Below are positions 52,562 to 61,050 of a stretch of 64,000 nt of DNA, one piece after another. A model generated the notes under the pieces. The model was not told where the DNA came from. It saw only the letters and a list, made by a program, of their open reading frames with translations, and made no database searches. The stretch's first letter is position 1, and each line of letters starts with the position of its first letter. The position numbers and the translations under genes are program-made. Source of the DNA: an uncultured Saprospiraceae bacterium (GTDB lineage Bacteria > Bacteroidota > Bacteroidia > Chitinophagales > Saprospiraceae); NCBI GenBank assembly GCA_937934275.1, contig CALHAM010000041.1, positions 1-64,000 on the forward strand, written 5' to 3'.

Positions 52562-53203
52562 TCATTGTGTGCGCTGAGCGGTGGACGAGCCAAATTGCTC
52601 CTCCAGCAGTGCGTCTATGTCTTCCATGAAGCGGTCCACGTCGCGCGCATTCGTGCCATCGCAAAAAGAGCGCACGTGCCGGTTGGTGTCTACCAAAATA
52701 AGGCGCCCACTGTGGTCGAAACCGCCGGGAGCATCGGGGTTGACCACCGCCACGCTGAAATAATCGTCGGCAATGCCGTAGATGGCGTCGTGGTCGCCCG
52801 TAACCAGCTTCCAGCGGCGTGCGTCGATGCCGAGCTTTTGCGCATAGCGCTGTAGCGCCTCTACCGTGTCGTTCTTGGTGTCTATCGAGTGCGACAGCAG
52901 CATTACTCGGTCATCGTTGCGGTACTTTTGGTAAATGCGCAGAGCATTGGCCTTCACCTTAGGGCAAATCGTTGGGCAGTGGATGAAAAAGAAATCGGCC
53001 ACATAAATCTTCCCGCGAAAGGTTTCGTTGGTCACAGGTTGGCCCTCCTGGTCGATGAAACTAAAGTCAGGAATAGTGGGGTAGAGGGTATCGCCGTTGA
53101 CGATGTCGCGCTCGCCAAGAATGGGTAGGCGGCGCGGCGCTCTCTGACAGGAGAAGGCCAGCGTCAGAAGGGTGCAAGACAGGAGAAACAAGAGACGGCT
53201 CAT
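52562..53203 (-). CDS. SCO1/SenC-family copper or thiol-redox lipoprotein
   Basis: 213 residues with a lipobox (TLAFSC). The thioredoxin-like fold shows 'DFSFIDQEGQPVTNETFRGK', the CxxxC metal site in 'FFFIHCPTICPKVKANALRIY' and the distal His in 'GGFDHSGRLILVDTNRHV'. SCO proteins deliver copper to or reduce the CuA site of cytochrome c oxidase, and act on the outer face of the inner membrane. No oxidase subunits are in the window. Confidence 0.92.
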   Translation of the reverse strand: MSRLLFLLSCTLLTLAFSCQRAPRRLPILGERDIVNGDTLYPTIPDFSFIDQEGQPVTNETFRGKIYVADFFFIHCPTICPKVKANALRIYQKYRNDDRVMLLSHSIDTKNDTVEALQRYAQKLGIDARRWKLVTGDHDAIYGIADDYFSVAVVNPDAPGGFDHSGRLILVDTNRHVRSFCDGTNARDVDRFMEDIDALLEEQFGSSTAQRTQ

Positions 53204-53284
53204 AGGGCAATTGCCGAACTTTAGAATCCAGTAACGATAATGGTCGTCTTTGAAGGGTCTGGTGTTTGTGCAACAGCCGTTTTT

Positions 53285-53701
53285 TTATTCCTGTTGCAGG
53301 ATTTTTTGCGCAGCGTCGCGCGCTTGGCGAATGTCTTGCTGGTTTTGGCTGATTCGCTTTTTTTGCTCTTGTAAGTAGCGGAGGGCATCTTCTTTGGCTT
53401 GTTGTGGGGAGGGTGGCTCGTATTCGCGCATCCAAGTGTACATGTCGTCTTCGGCCTTTTTCATCTGGCGAAGGAGGGCTTGTAAAGAGTCAGCGCGAGG
53501 CGAATGAGCAGGCAGTTCGGTCAGCATTCGCTTTAGGGTGCGTCCAAGGCGGTTCATTTCGGCCATTTCAACCATAGCTTCGTCGTGAATAGCCATAGTT
53601 TGGGCTTCCAGGTCTTTTACCGCCTGATTCTGCTGAGGTAGTAGGACGAACACAAGGGCCGCCGCCGCTATCGCCAGACCTATCCACGTGTTTTTGTCCA
53701 T
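53285..53701 (-). CDS. Small anchored coiled-coil protein
   Basis: 138 residues from the ATG at 53701. One N-terminal membrane span ('NTWIGLAIAAAALVFVLL') is followed by a wholly helical, charged part with 'MAIHDEAMVEMAEMNRLGRTLKRML', then a 'MKKAEDDMYTWMREYE' helix and a Gln-rich end. The 'HDE.M..M.EMNRL' pattern is common in small Bacteroidota lipoproteins often mislabelled as viral A-type inclusion proteins. Function unknown. It lies 81 bases upstream of the SCO gene. Confidence 0.7.
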   Translation of the reverse strand: MDKNTWIGLAIAAAALVFVLLPQQNQAVKDLEAQTMAIHDEAMVEMAEMNRLGRTLKRMLTELPAHSPRADSLQALLRQMKKAEDDMYTWMREYEPPSPQQAKEDALRYLQEQKKRISQNQQDIRQARDAAQKILQQE

Positions 53702-53760
53702 ATACAACGATAATGTGGTGATGCGCTTTTACAGAGAGGTATTAGCCTTGAAGCTGGCAC

Positions 53761-54366
53761 TCAAGATGCCTTGCGTCGGCGCAATTCGTCTCGTAGTCGG
53801 GCAGCGGCTTCGTAGTCTTCGCGCTCAATCATTTCCTTAAGAAAGCGCTCCAGGTCGCTATCGCTGTAGTTTTCCAGGGCATCCAAGTTAATTCGGCTTG
53901 AGGAGGCTGGGCTGTGCTGGGCAACTTGCGTTTGTGGCTCATCTTCTTCTTCCATTTCCGGGAAGACAATGCCGGCGGCATCGAGGATGAATTCGTAGGT
54001 GTAGATCGGGCACTCGAAGCGAACGGCCAAGGCGAGAGCGTCGGAGGTTCGGGAGTCGATTTCGAACACCTCTCCTTGATGCACACAGACCAGTCGGGCG
54101 TAAAAGATGCCGTCTAAAAGGTTGTTGATGACTACTTCGCGCAGTTCGATGTGAAAGGTTTCCAGCGTGCTCTTAAACAGGTCGTGGGTTAGAGGGCGAC
54201 CTGGGAGCATGCGCTCCATGGCAATAGCGATGGAGTGCGCCTCGCAGCTGCCGATGACGATGGGTAATCGGCGATGGCCGTGGCGTTCTTTGAGCACCAC
54301 GGCGTAATTCTGCGCTTGCGATACGCTGGAAGAGAGTTGGACAATTTCCAATTCGACACGATTCAT
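53761..54366 (-). CDS. Bifunctional nuclease-family protein (DUF151) with UvrB/C-like motif
   Basis: 201 residues. 'NRVELEIVQLSSSVSQAQNYAVVLKE' and 'RRLPIVIGSCEAHSIAIAMERM' with 'RPLTHDLFKSTLETF' and 'IDSRTSDALALAVRFECPIYTYEFIL' are the DUF151 core. The C-terminus has a UvrB/UvrC-type helical hairpin ('LERFLKEMIEREDYEAAARLRDELRRRK'). Plant members have RNase and DNase activity. In Bacteroidota the gene commonly follows etfBA, as it does here. Confidence 0.88.
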   Translation of the reverse strand: MNRVELEIVQLSSSVSQAQNYAVVLKERHGHRRLPIVIGSCEAHSIAIAMERMLPGRPLTHDLFKSTLETFHIELREVVINNLLDGIFYARLVCVHQGEVFEIDSRTSDALALAVRFECPIYTYEFILDAAGIVFPEMEEEDEPQTQVAQHSPASSSRINLDALENYSDSDLERFLKEMIEREDYEAAARLRDELRRRKAS

Positions 54367-54466
54367 AGCCAGAAAGATAAGGAGCGGTTAGCGATAGGGA
54401 GGCAGGGCCTGCGGTATACAGCAGCAAAGTTAACCGCTAATGCCCGGTTTGCGTGTCAAGAACAGT

Positions 54467-55435
54467 TCATTGGGCTGCCTTGAATTTGCGAATTGCCTCC
54501 GTCAAGCGCGGTACTACCTCGAAGAGGTCGCCTACGACACCGTAATCGGCCGCTTTAAAGAAAGGCGCTTCGGGGTCTTTATTGATGACGACGATGACCT
54601 TAGAATTGTTGACGCCAGCCAGGTGCTGGATGGCGCCGCTGATGCCTATCGCGATGTACAGGTTGGGTCGAATAGCGATGCCGGTTTGGCCAACGTGTTC
54701 GTGATGTGGGCGCCAATGGCTATCGGCCACAGGGCGCGAGCAGGCGGTGGTGGCGCCCAATGCTTCTGCCAGCTCTTCTACGATGCCCCAATTGGAGGGG
54801 TCTTTCATGCCTCGGCCCGCCGACACGACTATCTCGGCCTCGGGCAGTGGTACGCGTCCTTCCACTGTGCGCACGGCGCGCACGCGTATGCGCGGTGCTG
54901 GCGCGCTCACCGTCAGCACCTCTGCACTAACCGGCTGACCGCTGACTTCGAGGCGGATGGCGTTGCCCATCAGCGACAGTACTTTTACTGGGCTAACGAT
55001 GGCATATTCTGCCATAGCCTTACCTGAAAAAACCGATTTGCGCACCACTAGGGTACCATCGCTCTCTACCGAGGCTACGCCGCTAACCCCCGACACCAAA
55101 CCGGCATTCAGCCGAACGGCAAGGCGGCCGGCCAGGGTCTTACCTGTAGAAGTGTGGCTCATGACTATCGTCGTGGCCCCCACCTGACGGGCTACTTCGG
55201 CCAGCGCCTGTGTGGCCGCCTGCGAGTCTAAGATGTCAAAGCGCTCGTCGGCCACATGCAGCACTCGCGAGACGCCGTAGCGACCCAACTCGCCGGGGTC
55301 GCTCTGGGTAGTGCCTAACACCACAGCAGCACAGGGTTGCCCCAACTGTTCGGCTAATTTTTTTCCAAATGTAACCGCTTCAAAAGCGGCTTTCTTTAGC
55401 TGCCCACGCGGGCTTTCGGCATAGACCAAAACCAT
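54467..55435 (-). CDS. etfA: Electron transfer flavoprotein, alpha subunit
   Basis: 322 residues. The N-terminal domain has '[23 protein letters not shown]' and the C-terminal FAD domain '[38 protein letters not shown]', '[28 protein letters not shown]' and '[29 protein letters not shown]'. With EtfB it takes electrons from acyl-CoA dehydrogenases and passes them to the quinone pool. It is 57 bases downstream of etfB on the same strand. Confidence 0.95.
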   Translation of the reverse strand: MVLVYAESPRGQLKKAAFEAVTFGKKLAEQLGQPCAAVVLGTTQSDPGELGRYGVSRVLHVADERFDILDSQAATQALAEVARQVGATTIVMSHTSTGKTLAGRLAVRLNAGLVSGVSGVASVESDGTLVVRKSVFSGKAMAEYAIVSPVKVLSLMGNAIRLEVSGQPVSAEVLTVSAPAPRIRVRAVRTVEGRVPLPEAEIVVSAGRGMKDPSNWGIVEELAEALGATTACSRPVADSHWRPHHEHVGQTGIAIRPNLYIAIGISGAIQHLAGVNNSKVIVVINKDPEAPFFKAADYGVVGDLFEVVPRLTEAIRKFKAAQ

Positions 55436-55492
55436 ATTTCAAACAAGAGAAAAGGCTGATGAGAACGAAAGAAGAGAAGAAAGGCAGGTTTT

Positions 55493-56233
55493 TTAGAGAA
55501 CTTTGGCTTCTTCATGAAGCAGGCGCACCAGCTCGTCCATGTCTTCGGGGTTGACGAGCTTGACCCCGGCCTTGGGCGGCGGAAGGGTGAATTTCACCAC
55601 CCGCACATGCTCCTCTACAGGCACGGCGGGCACGACTTTGAGCGGCTTGGTGCGGGCCATCATAATGCCGCGCATGTTTGGAATGCGCTGTTCGGCCATG
55701 CCTTTAGCAGCACTGACGACGAAAGGCAAGTTGACTTCCACTACTTCGACGCCGCCCTCAATGTCGCGCTCTACTACTGCTGTATTTCCCTCCAAGTCGA
55801 GTTTGCTAGCAAGAGCAATATAGGGCAGGTCCAAGTGTTCCGCCACCATAGCACCGACTTCGGCGCCGTTGTAGTCAATCGTTTCTTTGCCCAAAAAAAG
55901 AATGTCGAAGGCTTCTGTGCGCGCATATTCGGCAATCTGACGGGCCGTAAATGCCGATGAAGTCGCTTCGGCATCGATGCGTACGGCTTCATCGGCGCCA
56001 ATGGCTAAGGCTTTGCGCAGAGTGGTTTCGTTGGCTGCTGGCCCTACGTGGAGGGCAACTACTGTGCCGCCTAAGGCCTCGCGCAGCTCGCAGGCTCGAA
56101 CCAAGGCATACCATTCGTCGTAGGGGTTCATGATAAATGTAACGCCGTTACTGTCGTACGCTTTGCCGTCAGGGGTAAAGGCTACGCGCGCGGTAGTGTC
56201 GGGCGTTTGGCTGATACAGACGAGAAATTTCAT
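55493..56233 (-). CDS. etfB: Electron transfer flavoprotein, beta subunit
   Basis: 246 residues from the ATG at 56233, matching the family start 'MKFLVCISQTPDTTARVAF'. 'FIMNPYDEWYALVRACELRE', 'ALAIGADEAVRIDAEATSSAFTARQIAEYA', 'DILFLGKETIDYNGAEVGAMVAEHLDLPY' and 'RIPNMRGIMMARTKPLKVV' are standard. The longer frame to 56299 is rejected because it adds a non-homologous leader. It heads the etfB-etfA-nuclease operon and is transcribed away from the TPR gene. Confidence 0.95.
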   Translation of the reverse strand: MKFLVCISQTPDTTARVAFTPDGKAYDSNGVTFIMNPYDEWYALVRACELREALGGTVVALHVGPAANETTLRKALAIGADEAVRIDAEATSSAFTARQIAEYARTEAFDILFLGKETIDYNGAEVGAMVAEHLDLPYIALASKLDLEGNTAVVERDIEGGVEVVEVNLPFVVSAAKGMAEQRIPNMRGIMMARTKPLKVVPAVPVEEHVRVVKFTLPPPKAGVKLVNPEDMDELVRLLHEEAKVL

Positions 56234-56307
56234 AGAGAAAGGCAGAACAATAAACAAACCAGGACAAGGGCGGGCCTTTAAGGCCGAAAATTTGCCCAAA
56301 AGCGCGG

Positions 56308-56341
56308 CAAAGGTAGCAAAGGGTTAGACATCGTACCTTTG
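56308..56341. promoter_or_regulatory. Symmetric divergent -7 boxes between etfB and the TPR gene
   Basis: CAAAGGTA (56308-56315, minus-strand TACCTTTG for etfB) and TACCTTTG (56334-56341, for the TPR gene) are exact reverse complements separated by 18 bases. Each box covers the other's expected -33 region, so the two promoters may compete. Confidence 0.4.
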
Positions 56342-56383
56342 GCGTTCAGTCAACAAATGTTGGTTCGTTTCGTTCAAATAAGC

Positions 56384-56713
56384 ATGAGTCAGCGTTTACA
56401 ACGACTAATGGCCTTGTGGCAGGCTAGCCCGAACGATGGCTTTTTGTTATTTGCTATCGCTAAGGAATATGAAAAAGCGGGCGACGATGCCGAGGCACTC
56501 CTCTGGTACGAGCGCTTGCGCGAAGTGGACCCTGCCTACGTGGGCTTGTACTATCACTTGGGCCGGCTTTACGAGCGCCTAGGCCAGCTACAAGATGCCA
56601 TCGATGCCTATCGCACGGGCATGCGCGTTGCTCAGCAGGCCGGCGATCAGCACGCCTGGGCAGAGCTGAAAGCCGTACACATGGAAATCGCTCCGGACGA
56701 CGATGATTATTGA
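56384..56713 (+). CDS. TPR protein
   Basis: 109 residues from the ATG at 56384. At least two TPR units are visible: 'GFLLFAIAKEYEKAGDDAEALLWYERLREVDP' and 'VGLYYHLGRLYERLGQLQDAIDAYRTGM'. The end is acidic (DDDDY). No signal peptide, so probably cytoplasmic. Upstream codons to 56339 are open but not needed. It overlaps the DUF4292 gene by 11 bases; the TPR-DUF4292-EnvC-like order is common in this phylum. Confidence 0.8.
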   Translation: MSQRLQRLMALWQASPNDGFLLFAIAKEYEKAGDDAEALLWYERLREVDPAYVGLYYHLGRLYERLGQLQDAIDAYRTGMRVAQQAGDQHAWAELKAVHMEIAPDDDDY

Positions 56714-57503
56714 ACGTTTGCTACACCGCGTGCTGTTGGCTGTGTTGGCAATTGCGCTGGTGAGCTTCACCTGTCGGCGAAAAGCCACTCTTGGGCAGGA
56801 GCACATTGCGCCCGCCACCGCGCCGATGACGGCCGAGGCCTTGAAAAGGCACTTACAACAAAGGAGCCTCACACAAGTGCGCACGTTAGTAGCACATGCT
56901 CGCCTCTACATAGAGGGCGAAGAGGTAGCCGCCGACGCCAGCGCAAACTTCATCTGGGTGCGCGACAGCGCTTTGTGGGTTAACATCAAAAAATGGGGCA
57001 TGGAGGTCTCGCGAGCGCTCGTTACGCCCGACTCCTTCTTTCTGATCAACCGCATCGACAAGACGGTACTTGTGGTGTCGCGCCAAGACTTTCAACAGCG
57101 CTACCAATTGCCCGACGGGCTGCCCATTCTGCAGCACCTCCTCCTGGCAGAGGCATGGCTGCCCAAAAACGTCGCCTTTCAGGCCGACATCAAAGACTCG
57201 CTGCACCGCCTAAGCGGCACCGATGGGCGTTTTCTGATGGACTACCGCATCGAGGAGGGCGCCTTTTGGCTGCGTCAAAGCGCGTTTTTGCAGCCCGCTG
57301 AAGGGCAATGGCTCTCGCAAAACTGTGCTCGCTTTCAGAAATTGCCGCGCACAGGCGCCTTTTTTCCCTATTTTCGCCGCATTGAGTTCTTTAGCCCAGA
57401 AAGTGGCTATTTCCGCGCCGACATCGATTTCACTCAAATTGAGACCAACGTTGCTAGACCATTTCGCTTCGACATCCCCGAACACTACCAGCGTTTGCCG
57501 TAG
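56703..57503 (+). CDS. DUF4292 lipoprotein
   Basis: 266 residues with a lipoprotein-like signal (LVSFTC, Cys near residue 24). The DUF4292 region shows 'LVAHARLYIEGEEVAADASANFIWVRDSALWVNIKKWG', 'VSRALVTPDSFFLINRIDKTVLV' and C-terminal 'RRIEFFSPESGYFRADIDFTQIE', a LolB/LolA-like strand pattern. The family may bind lipids or assist envelope assembly in Bacteroidota; function is unproven. Its 3' end overlaps the start of the EnvC-like gene. Confidence 0.85.
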   Translation: MIIERLLHRVLLAVLAIALVSFTCRRKATLGQEHIAPATAPMTAEALKRHLQQRSLTQVRTLVAHARLYIEGEEVAADASANFIWVRDSALWVNIKKWGMEVSRALVTPDSFFLINRIDKTVLVVSRQDFQQRYQLPDGLPILQHLLLAEAWLPKNVAFQADIKDSLHRLSGTDGRFLMDYRIEEGAFWLRQSAFLQPAEGQWLSQNCARFQKLPRTGAFFPYFRRIEFFSPESGYFRADIDFTQIETNVARPFRFDIPEHYQRLP

Positions 57504-58761
57504 CGCCCTGCGTCTGAGCGCTGTCTTGTTGCTGTTGGTGTTTGCGGTCTGTGCAGGCCTGGCTCAAAACCGCCAAGAGCTGGAAGAAAGGCGCAAGCGA
57601 CTGTTGCGCGAAATTGCTATGACCAACAACCTATTGGAAAAGACCAGTCGCAATAAAGCCGCTACCTTAGACCGCTACACGACCTTGCAAAAGCAAATCG
57701 AGCGCCGCGAGCGCCTCATCCAAACGCTCACCTCCGAAATTGCCGCCGCCGAAAGGGCCATTGAACGCAACACAGCGGTCATTGCCTCTTTGGAGCGAGA
57801 TATTCAAACGATGCGCCTCGACTACGCCCACACAGTTCGGCAAGCCTACCGGCACAAAGTGCTGGCTCATCCGCTGCTCTACATCCTGTCGGCCGACGAT
57901 CTCAATCAGGCCTTCCGCCGCTGGCTCTTCGTGCGCAAATACGACCGCTTCCGAAAAACACAGGCCGAAGCCATCGCCTCCACGCAGCAAGCGCTCCAAA
58001 TACGCACGGTCGCCCTGGAAAACACGCGCCGCCAACAAACGGAACTGTTGCAGTCGCTACAGCAGCAACGCCAAACTTTAGGGCAAGAGCTGCAAGAGAA
58101 AGAACGCCTACTGCGCGTACTCAAATCCGATGAGGAGCGCCTGCGCACCGACTTAAAAAAGCAGCAGGCCCAACACGAAGCCCTCAATGCTGCCATCGAG
58201 CGCATCATCCAGGAAGAAGTGCGCAAGCAGGCCGCTAGAAGAGAAGAGGCTGCCAGCGGAGCGCCGCTCACTGGAATTACCTCCGCAGAGGCTGCTTCCC
58301 TCGGTGAGGCCTCGTCAGCATTGCTGCTAGTGGAAGACATCGCCACAAAAAGCTTCCGCCAAAGCCGCGGACGCCTGCCCTGGCCCGTGCAAAACGGATA
58401 CGTCTCGCGCCGATTCGGCCGGCAGAGACACCCTACCCTGGCCAACATCGAAATCGACAACAAAGGCATTGACATTCGAACCGATGAGCGTGCAGCTGTA
58501 AAAGTGGTGTATGACGGAATAGTCTCCGGCATCCAATACGTGCCCGGGCACGAAAACACCGTCATCGTGCAACACGGTGATTTCTACACCGTTTACAGCA
58601 ACCTCAGCGAAGTAAGCTTTTCGAAGGGCGCTCGTGTGAAGGCCGGCCAAACCATCGGGCGCGTCAACACCAATCCGATTTCCAACGCCGCTGAGCTGCA
58701 TTTCGAAATATGGTACCAAACCCAACGCCTCAATCCCAGTCAGTGGCTTAAGGTTCAATAA
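57451..58761 (+). CDS. EnvC-like coiled-coil protein with degenerate LytM (M23) domain
   Basis: About 436 residues. No ATG precedes the signal peptide ('RLSAVLLLLVFAVCAGLAQ'); the listed start is a TTG at 57451 inside the DUF4292 gene, with TTG 57439 as another choice. Long coiled coils ('RQELEERRKRLLREIAMTNNLLEKT' onward, to about residue 270) precede the LytM domain. There the zinc motif HxGxD reads 'NKGIDIRTDERAAV' and the later His is Asn ('YTVYSNLSEV'), while 'ELHFEIWYQ' remains. So it is probably an amidase activator, not an active endopeptidase. Confidence 0.8.
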   Translation: MLDHFASTSPNTTSVCRSALRLSAVLLLLVFAVCAGLAQNRQELEERRKRLLREIAMTNNLLEKTSRNKAATLDRYTTLQKQIERRERLIQTLTSEIAAAERAIERNTAVIASLERDIQTMRLDYAHTVRQAYRHKVLAHPLLYILSADDLNQAFRRWLFVRKYDRFRKTQAEAIASTQQALQIRTVALENTRRQQTELLQSLQQQRQTLGQELQEKERLLRVLKSDEERLRTDLKKQQAQHEALNAAIERIIQEEVRKQAARREEAASGAPLTGITSAEAASLGEASSALLLVEDIATKSFRQSRGRLPWPVQNGYVSRRFGRQRHPTLANIEIDNKGIDIRTDERAAVKVVYDGIVSGIQYVPGHENTVIVQHGDFYTVYSNLSEVSFSKGARVKAGQTIGRVNTNPISNAAELHFEIWYQTQRLNPSQWLKVQ

Positions 58762-58772
58762 TTCAATGCGAT

Positions 58773-59288
58773 ATGCTTCCCGTCTCCGTTAGTGCCGACG
58801 AACGCGTAGAGGCCGCCCGCCACCTTCTCAACAGCGTGTGCGACCCAGAAATACCAGTGTTGACCATTGCCGATCTGGGCATCCTCCGCCAGGTGCGTTG
58901 GTTAGAAGAGGAGCAAGTGCTCGAGGTCGTCATTACGCCTACCTACAGCGGTTGTCCAGCGATGAACGCCATCGAAGTCAACATTCGGGCTGCCCTACAA
59001 GAAGGCGGCTTCGAGCGCGTGCGCATCACTACCGCTCTAGCTCCCGCCTGGACGACCGATTGGCTCAGCCCCGAAGGTCGAGAAAAACTGCGCGCTTTCG
59101 GCATTGCACCACCCGCCGAAGCTACAGCCGACAAACAAGCCTTGCTGGGCCAGCCCCGTATTCTCCAATGCCCTCACTGCGGCTCGCGCAACACGGAAAT
59201 GATCGCTCCCTTCGCCTCTACGGCCTGCAAAGCCCTATTCCGGTGCCTGGATTGCCTTGAGCCTTTCGATTACTTCAAATGCCACTGA
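58773..59288 (+). CDS. paaD: Phenylacetyl-CoA epoxidase subunit PaaD-like protein
   Basis: 171 residues. The DUF59/MIP18 domain has 'LNSVCDPEIPVLTIADLGILRQVRW' and 'VVITPTYSGCPAMNAIEVNI', with the second Cys. The C-terminal zinc ribbon is 'LQCPHCGSRNTEMIAPF' and 'FRCLDCLEPFDYFKCH'. PaaD is thought to mature the Fe-S or diiron centre of the PaaABCE epoxidase. No other paa gene lies here, although a PaaE-like reductase is at 26565-27626. It follows the EnvC-like gene by 11 bases. Confidence 0.88.
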   Translation: MLPVSVSADERVEAARHLLNSVCDPEIPVLTIADLGILRQVRWLEEEQVLEVVITPTYSGCPAMNAIEVNIRAALQEGGFERVRITTALAPAWTTDWLSPEGREKLRAFGIAPPAEATADKQALLGQPRILQCPHCGSRNTEMIAPFASTACKALFRCLDCLEPFDYFKCH

Positions 59289-59376
59289 GGTCACCTGACC
59301 TTTAGCACCTTAACTAATTAGGCATCGTTTTTGCCTATTTGGCGCATTCCTAACGCTTTTAAACGACAGATGTCCC

Positions 59377-60351
59377 ATGAGCAAAAATGCTCTTGGCCTG
59401 AGCAGTAGCGGTTTCAAAATCGGCAGCAGCCGCTTGGGTCAGTACGGTGCACACACCGGCTCTATTCGCCAGCTCGTCCACGACGGTGACACCATCAATG
59501 TGCGTTTGCCGGGTAATATCGGCTTGCGCTTTTTGGGAATAGACTCCCCCGAGGTCAGCTTTCCACTGCCGGGCTCGCCCTCCTTTGTCGCGCTTAAAAA
59601 TGCGCGTTGGGCAAGTTTTTTTGCCTCCGGCAAATGGCGCAAGCAGTTGCCCTTCCCCCAACACCTCCTCGACCACCTGAGCGACCGCATCCAGGACCGC
59701 GCGGAAGTGGCACACAACCACGCCCACCACGCCGAACAGGCCGAACGCAGCCTGGAGGCCGCCATGCTGGCCGACTTTGAAAGAAGCCGCCGGTCTGCAG
59801 AGGAATATTCTTTGTTTATGGCCTTCGCCTACGAATTCTTGGATGCTACAGGGCGTTTGTTGGGCTATCTGCATGCCGATAAGAGCAATTTTGAGGATGC
59901 CGCCCAAGGAGAGGCTATCGCTAAGTGGAGTTACAACGAGCGGCAGTTGATGGCCGGCACGGCTCTGCCCTACTTCATCTGGCCCAACGTCCAGCCCTTT
60001 TTGCGCCTCAATCCCTTTGCTCAGGAGAATTTGCACCCCGACCAGTTCTGGAAAAACGTGAGAAGCAGCACCAAACTCAAAACGGCACGTCAGAGCGTTC
60101 AGGCGGCCCGAAAGGCTGGCCTAGGTGTGTTCGACAAGAGCAACCCGCTTTTGTTGGAGCCTTTCGAGTTGCGCTTCATTAGCCGTCGGCGTTTGCCTGC
60201 GCGGTTTGTGATCCATCTGGGGCAGCCCGGCTCCACCTGCTTGTTGTCGCCCGATCAGTACTACCGCATCCCGCATCCCGAAGATCGCCTTTTCGTGCCT
60301 GCAGATTTTCGCGTCCTGTTCGAGCAAGCGGGTTGGCAAGTGTTATCTTAA
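59377..60351 (+). CDS. SNase-like (thermonuclease) domain protein with large insertion
   Basis: 324 residues without a signal peptide. The OB-fold nuclease signature is 'LVHDGDTINVRLPGNIGLRFLGIDSPE' with R51, D56 and E59 matching SNase R35, D40 and E43; the second arginine is R160 in 'DATGRLLGYLHAD'. The gap between E59 and R160 is about 101 residues against 44 in SNase, filled by a helical, His-rich stretch ('AEVAHNHAHHAEQAERSLE'). About 150 residues of unknown fold follow. It may cut DNA or RNA, but this layout is unusual. Confidence 0.7.
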   Translation: MSKNALGLSSSGFKIGSSRLGQYGAHTGSIRQLVHDGDTINVRLPGNIGLRFLGIDSPEVSFPLPGSPSFVALKNARWASFFASGKWRKQLPFPQHLLDHLSDRIQDRAEVAHNHAHHAEQAERSLEAAMLADFERSRRSAEEYSLFMAFAYEFLDATGRLLGYLHADKSNFEDAAQGEAIAKWSYNERQLMAGTALPYFIWPNVQPFLRLNPFAQENLHPDQFWKNVRSSTKLKTARQSVQAARKAGLGVFDKSNPLLLEPFELRFISRRRLPARFVIHLGQPGSTCLLSPDQYYRIPHPEDRLFVPADFRVLFEQAGWQVLS

Positions 60352-60373
60352 AGCAAATTGCTGCTCACGCTCT

Positions 60374-60381
60374 TATTTTTG
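60374..60381 (+). promoter_or_regulatory. Candidate -7 box (TATTTTTG) upstream of the lipoprotein gene
   Basis: TATTTTTG fits TAnnTTTG, 23 bases before the ATG at 60405. No clear -33 element. Confidence 0.25.
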
Positions 60382-60404
60382 CCTGAGTTATTAACCATGG
60401 CTTC

Positions 60405-61046
60405 ATGACTTATAAGCGTCTTTCTCCACTAGCCGTGCCGCTGTTGCTCCTCCTTGCGCTGTCTTGCGGTTCCAAATCGGACAAAAAAGCATCCAGCACC
60501 TCCTCTGCAGCTCCGCCGGGCGCCGAGAGCGCCGCAGCAGCCAGCGACCCAAAGTTTGCGTTCAAAGACTCAGCTACGCGAGCCGCCTTTAAGCGGCAGT
60601 ATTTGGTGGCAGAAAAAGACCTGCCTCCGTTGAGCACGCTGCTGCCTGCCCGCATCGGCCCATACAAGAAAATTTATGAAAAAAGCGAGCGGAGTGGCCC
60701 AGAAGTCATGATGCTTTACTCCGCCTGGGCCGAGTACATGACGCCCGAAGGCGATGCGATTATTCTTTACCTCACCGACACTGGGCAGCGGCCCGAATAT
60801 CGGGAAAAGATGGCCAAATGGGCTAGAACAGAAATGGACCTCAAAAACAGCCGAGGTTACGAGAAATCCATCACTTTCGACGGATACCCGGGTTTTGAGA
60901 AACACTATCCGAAGTTGAGCAGCGAGATTGGCCTTTGGGTAGCCGATCGCTACATCGTCAACGCCTCTTGCCAGGGCTGCGAGTTGGACCTCCTGCGCGA
61001 TGCTATACGCAGCATCCCTCTTAAGCGCTTAGAAGTGCTGCAATAA
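60405..61046 (+). CDS. Hypothetical lipoprotein
   Basis: 213 residues with a lipobox (LALSC, Cys near residue 22) followed by a Ser/Ala/Gly linker ('KKASSTSSAAPPGAESAAAAS'). The folded part contains 'LPARIGPYKKIYEKSERSGPEVMML', 'ITFDGYPGFEKHYPK' and 'LWVADRYIVNASCQGCELDLLRDAIRSI'; the two Cys of CQGC are near the end. No family recognised. It lies four bases before the PBP4 gene, so they are likely cotranscribed. Confidence 0.7.
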   Translation: MTYKRLSPLAVPLLLLLALSCGSKSDKKASSTSSAAPPGAESAAAASDPKFAFKDSATRAAFKRQYLVAEKDLPPLSTLLPARIGPYKKIYEKSERSGPEVMMLYSAWAEYMTPEGDAIILYLTDTGQRPEYREKMAKWARTEMDLKNSRGYEKSITFDGYPGFEKHYPKLSSEIGLWVADRYIVNASCQGCELDLLRDAIRSIPLKRLEVLQ

Positions 61047-61050
61047 ATCG

